Origin: Kingdonia uniflora
Lineage: Eukaryota; Streptophyta; Magnoliopsida; Ranunculales; Circaeasteraceae
Assembly: GCA_014058105.1 (NCBI GenBank)
Contig: JACGCM010002568.1
Coordinates: 1,736,001 to 1,800,000 of the forward strand
Reading direction: 5' to 3'
DNA: 64,000 nt
The notes below the pieces were generated by a model. That model did not search any database. It had not been told where the DNA came from and saw nothing but the letters and a program-made list of their open reading frames with translations. This document shows positions 10,536 to 20,829 of this stretch, one piece after another (position 1 is the first letter of the stretch; every line of letters starts with the position of its first letter). Both the position numbers and the translations under genes were made by a program.

Positions 10536-11352
10536 TGTAGTAGCCTATACGCAGTCTTCGAGCAGACAGCCGAAGCCCACTTCATAGCCTACTCGAATAT
10601 ATTGAAGCCCTCTCAGTCCCTAAAAAAAGGCTCCTCAGAGATCCCCCAGAGATGAACCTTCAACAACGGATAGAACTTCGAGAACGGATCAATAAATTGT
10701 AGTAGACATCCTTCAACCATATCTACATACGGTCGAAGTATGATAAGGCAGATAGCCAGCTCAATAGACAGAACTTCAAGAATGGATTAACGTCCTTGTA
10801 GCAGACATCCTACGACCTCACTATCACACGGTCGAAGCAAGATAAGATAGACATCTACCTCATCAGATAAGACAGCGCATTGATTGGCCCGTGCTTCTAC
10901 AGTGATAAGACCAACCACTGCGCCATTCATAGCCATCACCAATTAATGTTGCAGTAACAGTACTGAAAAATCCAGCGCTCGTCACTCGCCGGGTTTTTCT
11001 GACAACGTAATCATGTAAACCGGACCCACGCTTGATGACTCAGCTCCCTATGCTTCTATAAATAAATGAGAGGGGAAACCAAGCGGGGGTTACAAAAATC
11101 TCCTCCAGCCTTTGCATTATTACCTTCGGCCACCCCATAACATTTATACTCAAACTAGTAATTTATTCTTCAGTAATACAATCTGTCTTAAAAATCCTCA
11201 TCAAAGGTCGTAAAGAGTCACATTCGGGCCTCTACGCAAGTATTTTCCTTTGGTTATGTCTTATCTTTGGTCAATTGTTTGTTCTCTTTGATTGTGGATT
11301 GGGTCTACTTTTTAAGAACCAGCTCTGACCCAAACGGTGTTAGTCCCCTACA
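10536..11352 (+). repeat. E1 3' LTR (family 1), 817 bp
   Basis: It starts TGTAGTAGCC after the polypurine tract and ends CCCCTACA. Two related LTRs (15704-16485 and 20330-20829) align from the TGATGACTCAGC box through a TATA box (TCTATAAATAAATG near 11054), the CTTAAAAATCCTCATCA box and a CCTCTACGCAAG motif. The U3 part has an imperfect duplication of about 105 bp (from about 10671 and 10778: GAACTTCGAGAACGGAT... / GAACTTCAAGAATGGAT...). Both copies hold an ACGGTCGAAG motif, so they may be enhancer-like. Confidence 0.85.
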
Positions 11353-12335
11353 TCATGCCCTTCGGCCATAAAAATGTGGGTGCCAGTTACCAACGTCTTG
11401 TTACAACCATGTTCAATCCTTTGCTTGGCAAGTTAGTCGAAGTTTACATCGACGACATATTATGCAAAAGCCTTCATAAATAGACCCATATACAGGATCT
11501 CACAAAAGTGTTTTCCATACTTCAGTCTTATAATATGAAACTTAACCCAGACAAAGGTCAGTTTGGTATTTCTTTCAAAAAATTATTAGGCTACCTCGTT
11601 AGCAAATGAGACATCGAGATCGACCCCACTCATATCCGAGCCCTCATTGATATACCTTCACCTCAAACCAAAAAAGATGTCTAAAAGGTTACTGGTAAGA
11701 TAGCCACCCTCAACCGCTTTATTTCAAAATCCTCTAATCGTTGTACTTGGCTTTTCTCCCTCTTAAGCGATCAAGGCGTCCACAAGACCAAAAAGATAAA
11801 TAACCCCGAAATTAATTTGATACCCGATTGTGAACAAGCCTTCCTTGAACTCAAAACATACCTTGGTCGACTACCCATCATTAGCACCCCCATCTATGAT
11901 AAGATTCTTTCTTTATACCTACCAGTTACAAATACCTCTATCAGTTCAGTCTATATTCGACTCGAATCCAGCATCGAGAAACCGGTGTACTTTATCAGCA
12001 AAATTCTGACACCTGCTAAAAATTGATATACAAAGCTCAAGCAATTACTTCTCACCCTTATTTACAGTGCTCAAAAGCTCAAACCATACTTTCAAGCTAA
12101 CTCTATACGTGTTATTACCAGCTACCCGCTTTAAGAGATCCTCGGTAAGAAAGACAAATTCAGACAGGTACAACAGTGATCTGTCTATCTCGGTGAATAT
12201 GACATCACCTTCGAAAAATAGATATTTCAGAAAGCCCAAGCAGTCACTGATTTTCTTATGGACTTCCCTATCGAAGACATCGGCTAGGAAGACCACAAAG
12301 ATGATCTATGAAGAACAGGCTGAGCAGAACGTGTT
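11353..12335 (+). pseudogene. Family 1 reverse transcriptase/RNase H fragment
   Basis: Right after the E1 LTR the sequence enters reverse transcriptase mid-domain: MPFGHKN, then the intact catalytic box EVYIDDILCKSL (tyrosine near 11444). It continues through NPDKGQFG, LLGYLVSK, FSLLSDQGVHK and the RNase H motif KPVYFISKILTP (11980-12015) to DFPIEDIG near 12285. Stops occur at 11480, 11609 and 11683, among others. The fragment ends about 12335, where minus-strand family 2 sequence begins. It may be the 3' flank of the element into which E1 inserted. It also covers most of what E1 itself lacks. Confidence 0.8.
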
Positions 12336-12344
12336 CTTCTCTTG

Positions 12345-12690
12345 AACCATTGAACCCACTGATATCAGTGTCACTCTGAATAACTTGGTCAGTAAATCCC
12401 ATTTGGTCGATAGTCCTCTGAAATAGAATTTCAATATCGCTTCCAGTATCAATCATCATCGTGTGCATGACAAACTTCTTCATTTTTAGCATTATTACTA
12501 ACGCATTATAATGTCGAAATTGGTAATTGCTAGTATCACAATCTTCGAAGGAAATCCCAAGTCGGCCATTGCTCGACTCGGGAAGAAGCTTGGCTTCCTT
12601 GTCTTGTGGTGTGTGATCATAGTATTCTGATAGTCTCCTGTACTTAGATCTGATAGAATTGGTGATCTGCTTGATTTCGATCATGTTGCT
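12345..12690 (-). pseudogene. E7 aspartic protease remnant
   Basis: A 138-codon open frame on the minus strand (12684-12268) holds MMIDTGSDIEILF, with the active-site DTGS intact, preceded by KLLPESSNGRLGISFEDCD. E2 has the same segment at 30070-30220 with the active site destroyed. The frame reads into foreign sequence below 12336. Confidence 0.75.
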
Positions 12691-14049
12691 GTGGTGTATA
12701 TGATAAAGATGCTTCTCCTCAGCTTGATCATTGACCTAAATAACTTCAAGCTGCCATCTTTGTAAGATTCCAGGTCGACAATATATTCGAACATCCATCG
12801 CTCTTTAAAAATATACTCGAGCAATTTTTGTAAAGCATAACAGTTATTAGTATAATGATGGTTTACCTTATGATGCAGGCAATATGGTTGATTTTCAATT
12901 GGTTCCAGTGGTTGATAGACGCGGAAGAGCATATCTCTTAAAAGTAGTAGAAAAATTATGGAGATTCAAACATTCATTCTATCTGACAATTTCTTTACAA
13001 AATCCTCAAGCTTCTCTTTGTGTGACTGTTTGAGACTGATAAGGGAATACAAATTCTCCTCTTTGTCCCTATTATGAGTATATGTCTTGATGAAATATTT
13101 TTGTAGTTGGTTGAATGTATATATGGAGTCCTTAGGGAGAGAGTAGAACCATCAGAGTGGTTCCTTCTGCAAACTTGTGGCGAACAAACGGTAGAGGATG
13201 TGGTTGAGATTGCAATACAACCCCAATGAATCACGGTACTATTAAATGTACTCCTTCGGGTCCATACCATTGTTTCTAGGATTTTTTTGAGTATGGAAAC
13301 CTTTTGGTATCCCCATATCGAATAGTTCTTTGGCAATTAGACTTCCTTGTAATTTTGTAATGTCGTCGGCGGTACCCAAAACTTGTGCTTCGATTAACTC
13401 CTTAATGCATTTGTCCATATGCTCTTTCGTGACGTAATGACATGTTGGTGGATTCACTGGACGAGCAGGTTGAAAATGATGAGTACTAGTACTTTCACTC
13501 AAATGATCTCGTACTGGAACTTGATGTTGAGGTCGCTGCTCTTCCTCCTAACAAACGGAAATTCGGTAACCTCGGCTGGCATTGGACTATACTTCACGGC
13601 CCAAATAAATAGATAGCTGTGGTTCGCGCAGAACATTCCTGTATAGCTTTACTGGTGACTCCTCGACGTCCCAATCTTTCCCTTACAGAAACATGGGAGG
13701 TCACTAGCAACTGATCGTGACCTCTTATTGGGGGAGCCTGCTGAGTATTTTACAGAGCCTCTCAGGCGGTCTGTATTATTGTCATCGGGTCATCATGTCG
13801 CTTGAGCGCTGTCAAACGAGCTTGATCTTCTGTGTCGGGCACTTTCTCGTAGAGCTCCCGATCTTTAGTTAACTGAAGTTTGAGCTTGGTGTGTTTCTCT
13901 GTTTTGGCACTGAGATTTGGGCGTAGTTCTGTAAGTTGCTACGATTCCACTGAATTATCGATCTGGATGCCTGCAACTGGTCGACTGGAAGTATCCATGA
14001 ATGAAAATTGTAGTGAAAGAATGGCTTAGGATATCGTGGAAACGCAATC
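12690..14049 (-). pseudogene. E7 gag remnant
   Basis: From right to left there is a charged N-terminal helix region (about 13900-13740), then ELFDMGIPKGFHTQKNP (about 13340). The Gag core follows in another frame (LWWFYSLPKDSIYTFNQLQ, DKEENLYSLISLKQSH). Then comes a Cys/His-poor linker with YCLHHKVNHHYTNNCYALQ (about 12880). Peptides PKGFHT and EENLYSLISLKQSH are shared with E2 gag, which defines the family. Several stops and at least one frameshift are present. Confidence 0.75.
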
Positions 14050-14070
14050 TTTCCCATAGGCAGTGCCAAA
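14050..14070 (-). promoter_or_regulatory. E7 primer-binding site
   Basis: On the minus strand TTTGGCACTGCCTATGGGAA directly follows the LTR end (GGCCATTACA). It matches TTTGGTACTGTCTGTGGGAA at the same place in E2, with three differences. This is where a host tRNA primes minus-strand DNA synthesis. The tRNA was not identified. Confidence 0.75.
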
Positions 14071-14674
14071 TGTAATGGCCAAATTCAGTATGCTCAAAAT
14101 GGCCCGGAATTTACTATCACACCAATGAACATGCGATAATATTCTAATGGAAAGCAAGAAATGATACAGGTGATTTTAGCCTGGAATACCTATGAATAGA
14201 TAGAAAGCCATGACCTCGAGTGGAGGATTTTTATAAAAGTATCTTTATTGCTTGAGGTGGATATCTTATTATAAGTGATCTCTAGATTTAGAAATGCTTT
14301 AACCTTGTAACTAAGAAGTTTGAATGTTTATGAAAATCTAGAACAAGTAGTTTTCTTGGTGATTTCTCGTGTAATTTTTTTGTACTCGTCTCTTCTGGAA
14401 TTTCTTCTTTATATATGCCTTCTCCGAAACTCTTCATCATGCTGGAGCACGCTCTCCAAACAATGTGTTTTGTGGCGGTTGACTAAATAACTCACGAGTT
14501 CCTGAGAGATAGGTTTTTCGATTTCAGTTTGACCCACGTTCTTCACCAGTTCATGGAGTAGGCTAAAATGTTGACCACGTTGACGTTCTGTTGAAAATGC
14601 GTGAGTCAGAAATGGAGGAAATTCAAGCTGGTGATAGCTCGCTTTTAGGTGAGATCGAGGTATAGGTTCCTACA
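14071..14674 (-). repeat. E7 5' LTR (family 2), about 604 bp
   Basis: On the minus strand it starts TGTAGGAACC (14674) and ends GGCCATTACA (14071). It aligns along its length with the two E2 LTRs, including GAGCGTGCT, a TATATAAAGAAGAA promoter box near 14410 and GAAATCACCAAGAAAACTA. It is more diverged from both E2 LTRs than they are from each other by eye. Confidence 0.85.
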
Positions 14675-14689
14675 CATTCCATACTATAT

Positions 14690-15660
14690 CACATCTTGTA
14701 TCGCATGTTTCCTACCAGTCATACCAAACTTGCAGGGATGGACAAAACTTGTGGGATGGCAGGGATGGCTGTGGGAGCACCCATGCCATTTTCTTGTAAG
14801 CATTTCAGTTCGTACCAGTCTCACACATATCCAGGCCAATCCAATCTGGTACAATCTTTTTCCCATCATGGTCAGAAAAGACGTGCCTTACTGCCAAAAT
14901 TATAAATGTAATTGTCATTCCACCAGCAAGTACTACGCTTTGCAACGTTCCCTTGAAATGATTCTCAAAGCAGGTCGACTACACCAGTATGTTGCTTACC
15001 TCCCTGGCTATCTTGACAGTTTGTACCTTTAGCCTCAAACTGCTTCGAATACCGACGCAGCTGAGGTACATATGTTTTAACTCTACCTAATTAAAGTTAA
15101 TAACATCTACAGCAGCTATACTCGAAGTAAATGTAAATGGGTTAAAGAATATTGTAAACCTACCCATCAACAAAAACTTCCTATTATTCTACTCGAATTT
15201 TGCTACCGCCCCAGACCCGAAGATATATCCTTCATCAATTGCAACACTTCTCATCTTCCCTTCCCCCACTCTGACCTTTTAGTCATTATGATTATGGTCG
15301 AGCACCTCCTCCTCCATATAATGCTCATCAATACGGCAGTGCAGCAGATGTACTCTTCTACTAAACTGTTCGCGCTATGCTAAAAATAGATCTCATTACA
15401 CCAGCCAATATCAAACTCAAGGGCTTTCATGGCGCTACCGAGGTCACCGTTGGCCCCCTTAGCCTACCTATCACCACCAGTCCAGTTACCCTCCAAACTG
15501 TTTTTCTTGTCAACGACAAGTAGTCTGAATATTTAGGCATTCTAGGGCGTGATTGGCTCAGTGCCATGAAAGCCATACTTTCTACCAATCACAAGGCACT
15601 ACGTTTCACTACCCCTTGTAAAATGTGGAGCATGAAAGACTCCTAAAACTTGTTATGCTA
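14690..15660 (+). pseudogene. E3 gag end and protease remnant
   Basis: A single 127-codon frame (14649-15032) includes CQNYKCNCHSTSKYYALQ and GRLHQYVAYLPGYLD, matching E1 at 1510-1640. The protease follows at about 15280-15600. Its catalytic motif reads LINTAVQQ instead of LIDTGSAAD, so the catalytic Asp is lost. LGILGRDWLSAMKA and LRFTTP mark its end. The solo LTR begins 44 bases later. Confidence 0.75.
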
Positions 15661-15703
15661 TAACAATCAATGTATCTCTCCCTCCCCACCACTACCTCGA
15701 CCC

Positions 15704-16485
15704 TGCAGTAGACTATTCACAGCTTTCTAGCTACAATCGAACACTCGAGGGCTACATCAATGCCTACCTAGCGATCAGCAGCCCAGTAGGACGATAGCTA
15801 TGTTGACGAAGCCTTCCGAAAATGATCGAGCACTCGGAAGAACCATTGAAGCTAACCACTGCAGGCGAAGATAGATGAGCAGTGCATGAACACCACGTCA
15901 GTACCAGAAATACTTCAACCATGGTCGTACATGGAAAAAGGAAGACACGTCAGGCAGCGAGGTCACCTAACAGAACAGAAAAACATGTCACTCGATAACT
16001 ACAATGCCAGATCCAACAACCACAGTACTAGATCAAACAACCACAGTACCAGAACCAACAACAATAGTATCAGAATCGATACCTACAGTGTCAGAACAGA
16101 CTCCAGGGGCAAGTCAGTTATCCCCGGAGGATATTCATGTAACTTAACCCCCCATGGCAACTCAGCCCTTTCTATATCCTATAAATAGGAGGGAAGAGGC
16201 ACAATGAAGGGGTTAGAATATCTTACCCAATAGGCCTTATAAGATTACCATTGAATACTCTATAACAACCCAGTTCTTGATACTTCAACCACTTAACATA
16301 TATAACATTACTCTTAAAAATCCTCACCAGAGGTCGTAGAGCAACCTATTCTAGGCCTCTACGCAAGTTTATTATCTTTATAGTAGGACTCGTTATTATT
16401 GATTATATGCTCAAAACCCCCTGGTCAAAGATAAAACTCATAGTGTAAGAGTTTGCTTCCCATTTCACGAAGCAAGGCCTCTACA
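15704..16485 (+). mobile_element. Solo LTR (family 1) inside E3, 782 bp
   Basis: It starts TGCAGTAGACTATTC and ends GGCCTCTACA, aligning with both ends of the E1 LTR. Flanking 5-mers GACCC (15699-15703) and AACCC (16486-16490) match at 4 of 5 bases, which fits a decayed target duplication. Protease/linker coding stops on the left and resumes on the right (IIYIKLDGIGQGTFIG from about 16518). So a whole element inserted here and recombined between its LTRs. The TATA box CTATAAATAGG is near 16179. A 21-bp tandem repeat (ACAACCACAGTAC core, about 16010-16110, about five units) is private to this copy. Confidence 0.8.
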
Positions 16486-17630
16486 AACCCCTTCTACCAC
16501 ACCTATCAAACCTATTATTTACATCAAACTCGATGGCATTGGTCAAGGTACATTCATTGGCAGTTTCTTGGATGACACCAAATGGTACAAACTCAGTATG
16601 TTTCTTCAAGATAACAAAGATATCTTCGCCTGAATATTCCATGAGATGCCCAACTTGACCTCGTCACCAAATCCATGTCTATGAACAAAGGAAACGTAAT
16701 TTAGCCCCGTGGCTGTGAGTTGTAGTAAACCTCAAGGTCCATAAACTCATTGACGCTAGTTTTATCAGAGAAGTCATCTACATTGACTGGATCATGAGCA
16801 TTGTTGTCCTCCCCAAGAAATATGGCCAGATCCAAATCTACGTTGACTTTACCGATCTAAACTAGCATACGCTGAGCAATAGTTTTCCTCTCCCGATCAT
16901 CCCCATGCTTCTGGATGCCTTAGCTGGCCATGAACGACTATCTAGGATAGACACAGCTTCATGTAACAGTCAGGTACCCCTCATCCCCAAGGACCAACTT
17001 AAAAGTTTGTTTATCACAGAACAAGGGCTTTATTGTTTTAATGTGACTTCGGCCTTTACTAAGTTCAAACCTCGAGTGCCACTTACCAGCGTTTGGTTAC
17101 CACTATGTTTAAACCTTTACTAGGTAAATACATCGAAGTTTATATCGGCAATATGTTGTGTAAAAGCCTCCAAAAATATACCTATATACAAGACGTAACC
17201 GAAGTCTTCTCGATACTTTGATCCTATAACATAAAATGAGACCCCGACAAGTACTAATTTGGCGTCTCATCCAGCGAGCTCTTGGGTCACCTCATTAGCC
17301 AACGAGGTATCGAGATTGATCCCACATATATTCGAGCTCTCGTTGATATGCCTTAGCCCCAAACGAAGAAAGATGTTCAAAAGGTCGCAGGCAAAATAAT
17401 CGCTCTAAATCGTTTTATCATCAAATCTTAGGACCGTTGTGCCTGGATCTTCTCCCACTTACGGGACCAAGGCATCCATAAGGAAAAAATGAAAAATCCC
17501 AAAGTTAACTAGACACCCGAATGCGAATAAGTCTTCCTTGAACTCAAAACTTACCTTGGTCCACCACCAATCAGAAACACCTTCATCGAAGGTGAACTGC
17601 TTCTCTTATATCTCGCTGTTACCGATACAT
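16486..17630 (+). pseudogene. E3 reverse transcriptase remnant
   Basis: Linker GTFIGSFLDDTK is followed by SFIREVIYIDWI, VLPKKYGQIQIYVDF and LLDALAGHERLSRIDTA (16905-16950), then the fingers/palm in changing frames. The catalytic box reads EVYIGNMLCKSL (about 17138), so both aspartates of YIDD are replaced (Gly, Asn). FGVSSSELLGHLIS and DQGIHKEKMKNP mark the connection to RNase H. More than ten stops or shifts are present. Confidence 0.8.
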
Positions 17631-18560
17631 CTATTAGCTTGGTCCATATTCGACTCGAGGCCGGTATCGTGAAACTTGTATACTTTATCAACAAAATTCT
17701 AACACCCGCCGAACAACGATATACCAAACTCGAACTAATGCTCCATACACTTGTCTACACTGCTCGAAACACAATACTTCCAAGCTCACCCCATACGTGT
17801 TATCACAAGCTACCCCCTTCGAGAAATCTTTAGCAAGAAAGATAAATCATGATGGGTATAGTAATGGTCTGTCTATCTCGGTGAACATGACATCATTTTC
17901 AAAAAATAGATATCTCAAAAGGGTTAGGCAGTCGTTGATTTCCTTGCAGACTTCCTGGTCGAAGACATCGACTGGGAAGAACGCGAAGACGCCTTTCTCG
18001 AAGATTAGCCTGAACAGAGTGAACCTTGAAACACTAATAGGGGTTGACATCTCTATACCGATGGATCTATTAGACCTAATAGTTCAGGTATTATCTTGGT
18101 CCCACCTTCAAATGACTGAATAGAAAAGGTAATCAAACTCAATTTCGATTGTACAAACAATGAGGCCAAATACGAAGCTTTGATACATGGTCTCGATTTC
18201 GCACCCGCACTTGGTGTCTCCAAACTTGCAATATTAACTGACTTCCAGCTTGTTCAGTGACAGTACACCGGCAAAAATTTGGCAAACGGCCGCATGGCTT
18301 ATTATGCAGCACTCGTTCTCCAACGCACGGTGCGTTTCCCTAAAAAATCATCGATTACACATTACCCTCGAGGAAAAAATAGAAATACCAGCACCCTGGC
18401 CTACATTACCGCCATGTTAAGCAAGTCTGAATCTCGAACCCTCAATATCGAAGTACTCGAACACCTAAGTATCGACCAGATGGAAGTCAACTCCATCAAT
18501 ACTGTGGGCTAGAGTCTTAATCCTGATGACTGGCGTACACCTTCCCTGGCATTCTTCAGC
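17631..18560 (+). pseudogene. E3 Gypsy RNase H and second RNase H
   Basis: The first domain reads KLVYFINKILTPAEQRYTKL (17669-17728) and ends DFLADFLVEDIDWEE near 17975. The second, archaeal-like domain follows at about 18040-18400 with CTNNEAKYEALIHGLDFA. The usual D of the second acidic position survives as ILTDFQL (about 18235). A linker with SESRTLNIEVLEHLSIDQME, also found in E1 at 3820-3880, leads to integrase. Confidence 0.75.
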
Positions 18561-19760
18561 AGTTCTACCTTTCCGGAGGACCAAAAAGCAAAATGTTCAT
18601 TACTCGAAAACTGCCGACGGTATACCATTCTCAAATAAGGTCTATACCGTAAATCCCCAAATAGCGTACACCTCCGTTGTATTTCCCATTGCGAAGCCGA
18701 CACCATACTTGCTGAACTCCACGAAGGCAATTGCGGTGTCCACACCGCTGGTCGATCCATGACTCTTCGAGCAAAAACACAAGATTTATTCTGGCCCAAT
18801 ATAAAAAAAAGGCTGAAGAATATGCGAAGCACTGTAACAAATGTCAACGTCACGCCCATAAAATTTAAAGCCCCTCACAAGAACTCTATTACAACCAAGT
18901 TGCTTGGCCATTCAAGCGATGGGCCATATATCTCGTGGGCCCTTTTCCCAAAGCTTCGGGCAGCAGAGAACATATTTTAGTTGCCAAAGATTATTTCACT
19001 AAATGGGTCGAAGCCGTGCCTCTATGTCAAACCAGGAAAGAAAAAGTTGTCAAGTTCCTTTGGGAAAAGATTATCATACGTTTCCGCTGCCTATATATGA
19101 TTCGATGCGACAACGGTCCACAACTCATAGGGAACAAAGTATACAATTTCCTTAAAAAGTATAACATTATTCTCTTCCCTTCTAGCCCTTATTACCCTTA
19201 TGGATATGGCCAGGTCAATCCAATCAACAAAACTAAAGTTGATGGTCTTTAAAATTGTATAGACGAGTAGAATGGCCGGTAGGTTCAAGACTTACAAATG
19301 TACTCTAGGCTTACCTCACCACATCAAGAAAGGTGACGGGCAGACACTCCTTTCGTCCTAGCCTATGGTACCAAAGCTGTGTTGCCTACACAGTTTGAGC
19401 TGCTAACACACGACCCTAACATTCCCGATGAAGATAACGAGTTTAAACTTGGATGTAATATGTTATGGATCGATAAAACTTGAGACTAAGCCATAGCTAA
19501 CCTCGGACGTTATCACATCCCTCTATAGAAGTTGTATAACAAGAGTATTCGACCAAGAATCTTTGATATTGGAGATTTAGTACTTCGATGACTCACACAC
19601 TCTTCAAAACCTCACAATGCCGGCAAGTTAGCTTAATCCTGGGAAGGACCTTATATCTTGTATGATAATACTGACAAAGGCTCATTTTACCTGATGGCAG
19701 AAGTTGATGAGCCCCTACCCAACCCTTGAAACACGATACAATTTGTCTCATACAATATGC
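18561..19760 (+). pseudogene. E3 integrase remnant
   Basis: The zinc-finger remnant is LHEGNCGVHTAGRSM and CNKCQRHA-like sequence (18717-18850). The core shows AIYLVGPFPKASGSREH, with the first catalytic Asp changed to Tyr. IRCDNGPQ keeps the second Asp. GQVNPINK has the catalytic Glu changed to Asn. The C-terminal tail NAGKLA...WEGPYIL lies at about 19617-19660. Two of three acidic residues are gone, so the enzyme was dead independent of the stops. Confidence 0.8.
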
Positions 19761-19859
19761 CACGGCCACCACCTTTCTCAACTGACGTAAATATAGCTTA
19801 ATCAATTAACATATTTTTCTCCTCTGAGCTTCATTTCATATCTCCTGCGAACTACTTGA

Positions 19860-20320
19860 TTTTGGCAAACCTAAGTATCCTGTTAACCCTTCGACCAGAC
19901 TGATACTTGGCGGTGACCTTAAAGTTTTTCAAGTTTCCAATTCGAGCACTCATGAGTGGCATAAATGGTCGACAAACCGAACACTCAAGGATATAATGGG
20001 ACAAGCCATATAATGCTTTGTCTAAGCTCAATCCCGTGGATAGAAATATTTGGGGGTGAACTTTGAAGTCCTGTGAACCTCTTGATTTGGGCAAACTAAA
20101 GTATCATTTCAACCCTTTGACCCGACTGATACTTGGGGGCGACCTTGAATTTTTTCCAAATTCCAATTTGAGCATACACGAGTGGCATGAATTGTCAACA
20201 GACCAGACACTCAGGAATGCATTGACACTGACCACATAATGCATTGTGTAGGCTGAAACCTGTGGATTGAAATACCTGGGGATGACCTCGAAGTCCTGCG
20301 CATTTTCCACTTCGATTTAT
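19860..20320 (+). repeat. E3 spacer tandem repeat, two units of about 226 bp
   Basis: GACTGATACTTGG(C/G)GG(T/C)GACCTT starts at 19898 and 20124. Each is followed by TTCCAATT(C/T)GAGCA, GAGTGGCAT and TGAAGTCCTG. The GATACTTGGGGGCGACCTTGAA core is the same as in the E1 spacer array, but the unit is longer. This shows rapid change of unit length within one family. Confidence 0.8.
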
Positions 20321-20329
20321 TACTTCCCT

Positions 20330-20829
20330 GCAGTTTTCAGTATTGAAGTTTACATATCAAACATACCACCAAATTCATTCGAACATACGGATATAACAGG
20401 CCCAACAACTGTTAAAGTGCTTGCTCTGTCATTTCTAGCAATAATACCAACTCTAGGATACCTGCTCGATATCCTTATGGTACCCTTATAATGTGACCTA
20501 ACCTTGATGACTCAGCCTTTCCTATGTTCTATAAAAAGGGGAGATGGGGAGCCAAGGAGGGGTTACAAAATTTCTTCCCTGAGCCCATACCGTTTACCTT
20601 CGATCACCTTGTAAAAACCCAATACTCGAATCTTCGACTACTCGAAAGAAATATAAGCATTCTTAAAAATCCTTATCAGAGGTCGTGGAGAGTCATATTC
20701 TAGGCCTCCACGCAAGTATATTGTCAATAGATTACTAATTTTATGGATTATATGCTTGAATCCACTGATAAAGGATAAACCCTGTGGTATAAGAGACGAT
20801 TTCTCCACTGCCCGAAGTTAGGCAATACA
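20330..20829 (+). repeat. E3 3' LTR, 5' shortened (about 500 bp)
   Basis: Homology to the other family 1 LTRs is clear from about 20485 (GTGACCTAACCTTGATGACTC) through the TATA box TTCTATAAAAAGGG (20527-20540), TTCTTAAAAATCC and GCCTCCACGCAAG to GGCAATACA (20829). There is no polypurine tract or antisense gene between it and the spacer array. A deletion probably removed these and most of U3. The left edge (TGCAGTTTTC at 20329) is tentative. Confidence 0.7.

Larger units (their letters stand above)
1..11352 (+). mobile_element. E1: Tat-lineage Ty3/Gypsy retrotransposon, 5' end outside window
   Basis: The order is gag, protease, reverse transcriptase, Gypsy RNase H, second RNase H, integrase, tandem-repeat spacer, antisense gene, polypurine tract and 3' LTR. 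Two RNase H domains plus an antisense gene between integrase and 3' LTR are known hallmarks of the plant Tat (Retand/Ogre-like) lineage. The 5' LTR and primer-binding site lie before base 1. All reading frames carry stops or shifts, so the copy is dead. The LTR end at 11352 abuts an unrelated phase of a family 1 reverse transcriptase, which suggests that E1 inserted into a related element. The target duplication cannot be checked because the left end is missing. Confidence 0.85.
12336..14674 (-). mobile_element. E7: 5' piece of a Tat family 2 element (minus strand)
   Basis: Reading right to left it has LTR (14674-14071), primer-binding site, gag and protease, then breaks off at about 12336 inside the protease region. 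All parts have counterparts in E2 (28241-30700) at the same spacing. The junction at 12335/12336 joins it tail-first to a plus-strand family 1 fragment. This indicates deletion, or another insertion followed by deletion. No target duplication was found. Confidence 0.8.
14675..20829 (+). mobile_element. E3: Tat family 1 element, 5' truncated and interrupted
   Basis: It contains the end of gag, protease, a solo LTR insertion, reverse transcriptase, both RNase H domains, integrase, spacer repeats and a shortened 3' LTR. There is no 5' LTR, primer-binding site, Gag core or antisense gene. The LTR ends GGCAATACA at 20829, and the next bases belong to an Athila integrase frame, so E3 probably inserted into that element. 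Damage is heavier than in E1, and several catalytic residues are substituted. Confidence 0.8.

Noticed and set aside
15886..16188. 100-codon frame with seven-residue repeats (RSNNHST type)
   Set aside because: The repeats are simply the translated 21-bp tandem repeat of the solo LTR. The other family LTRs have no such frame.
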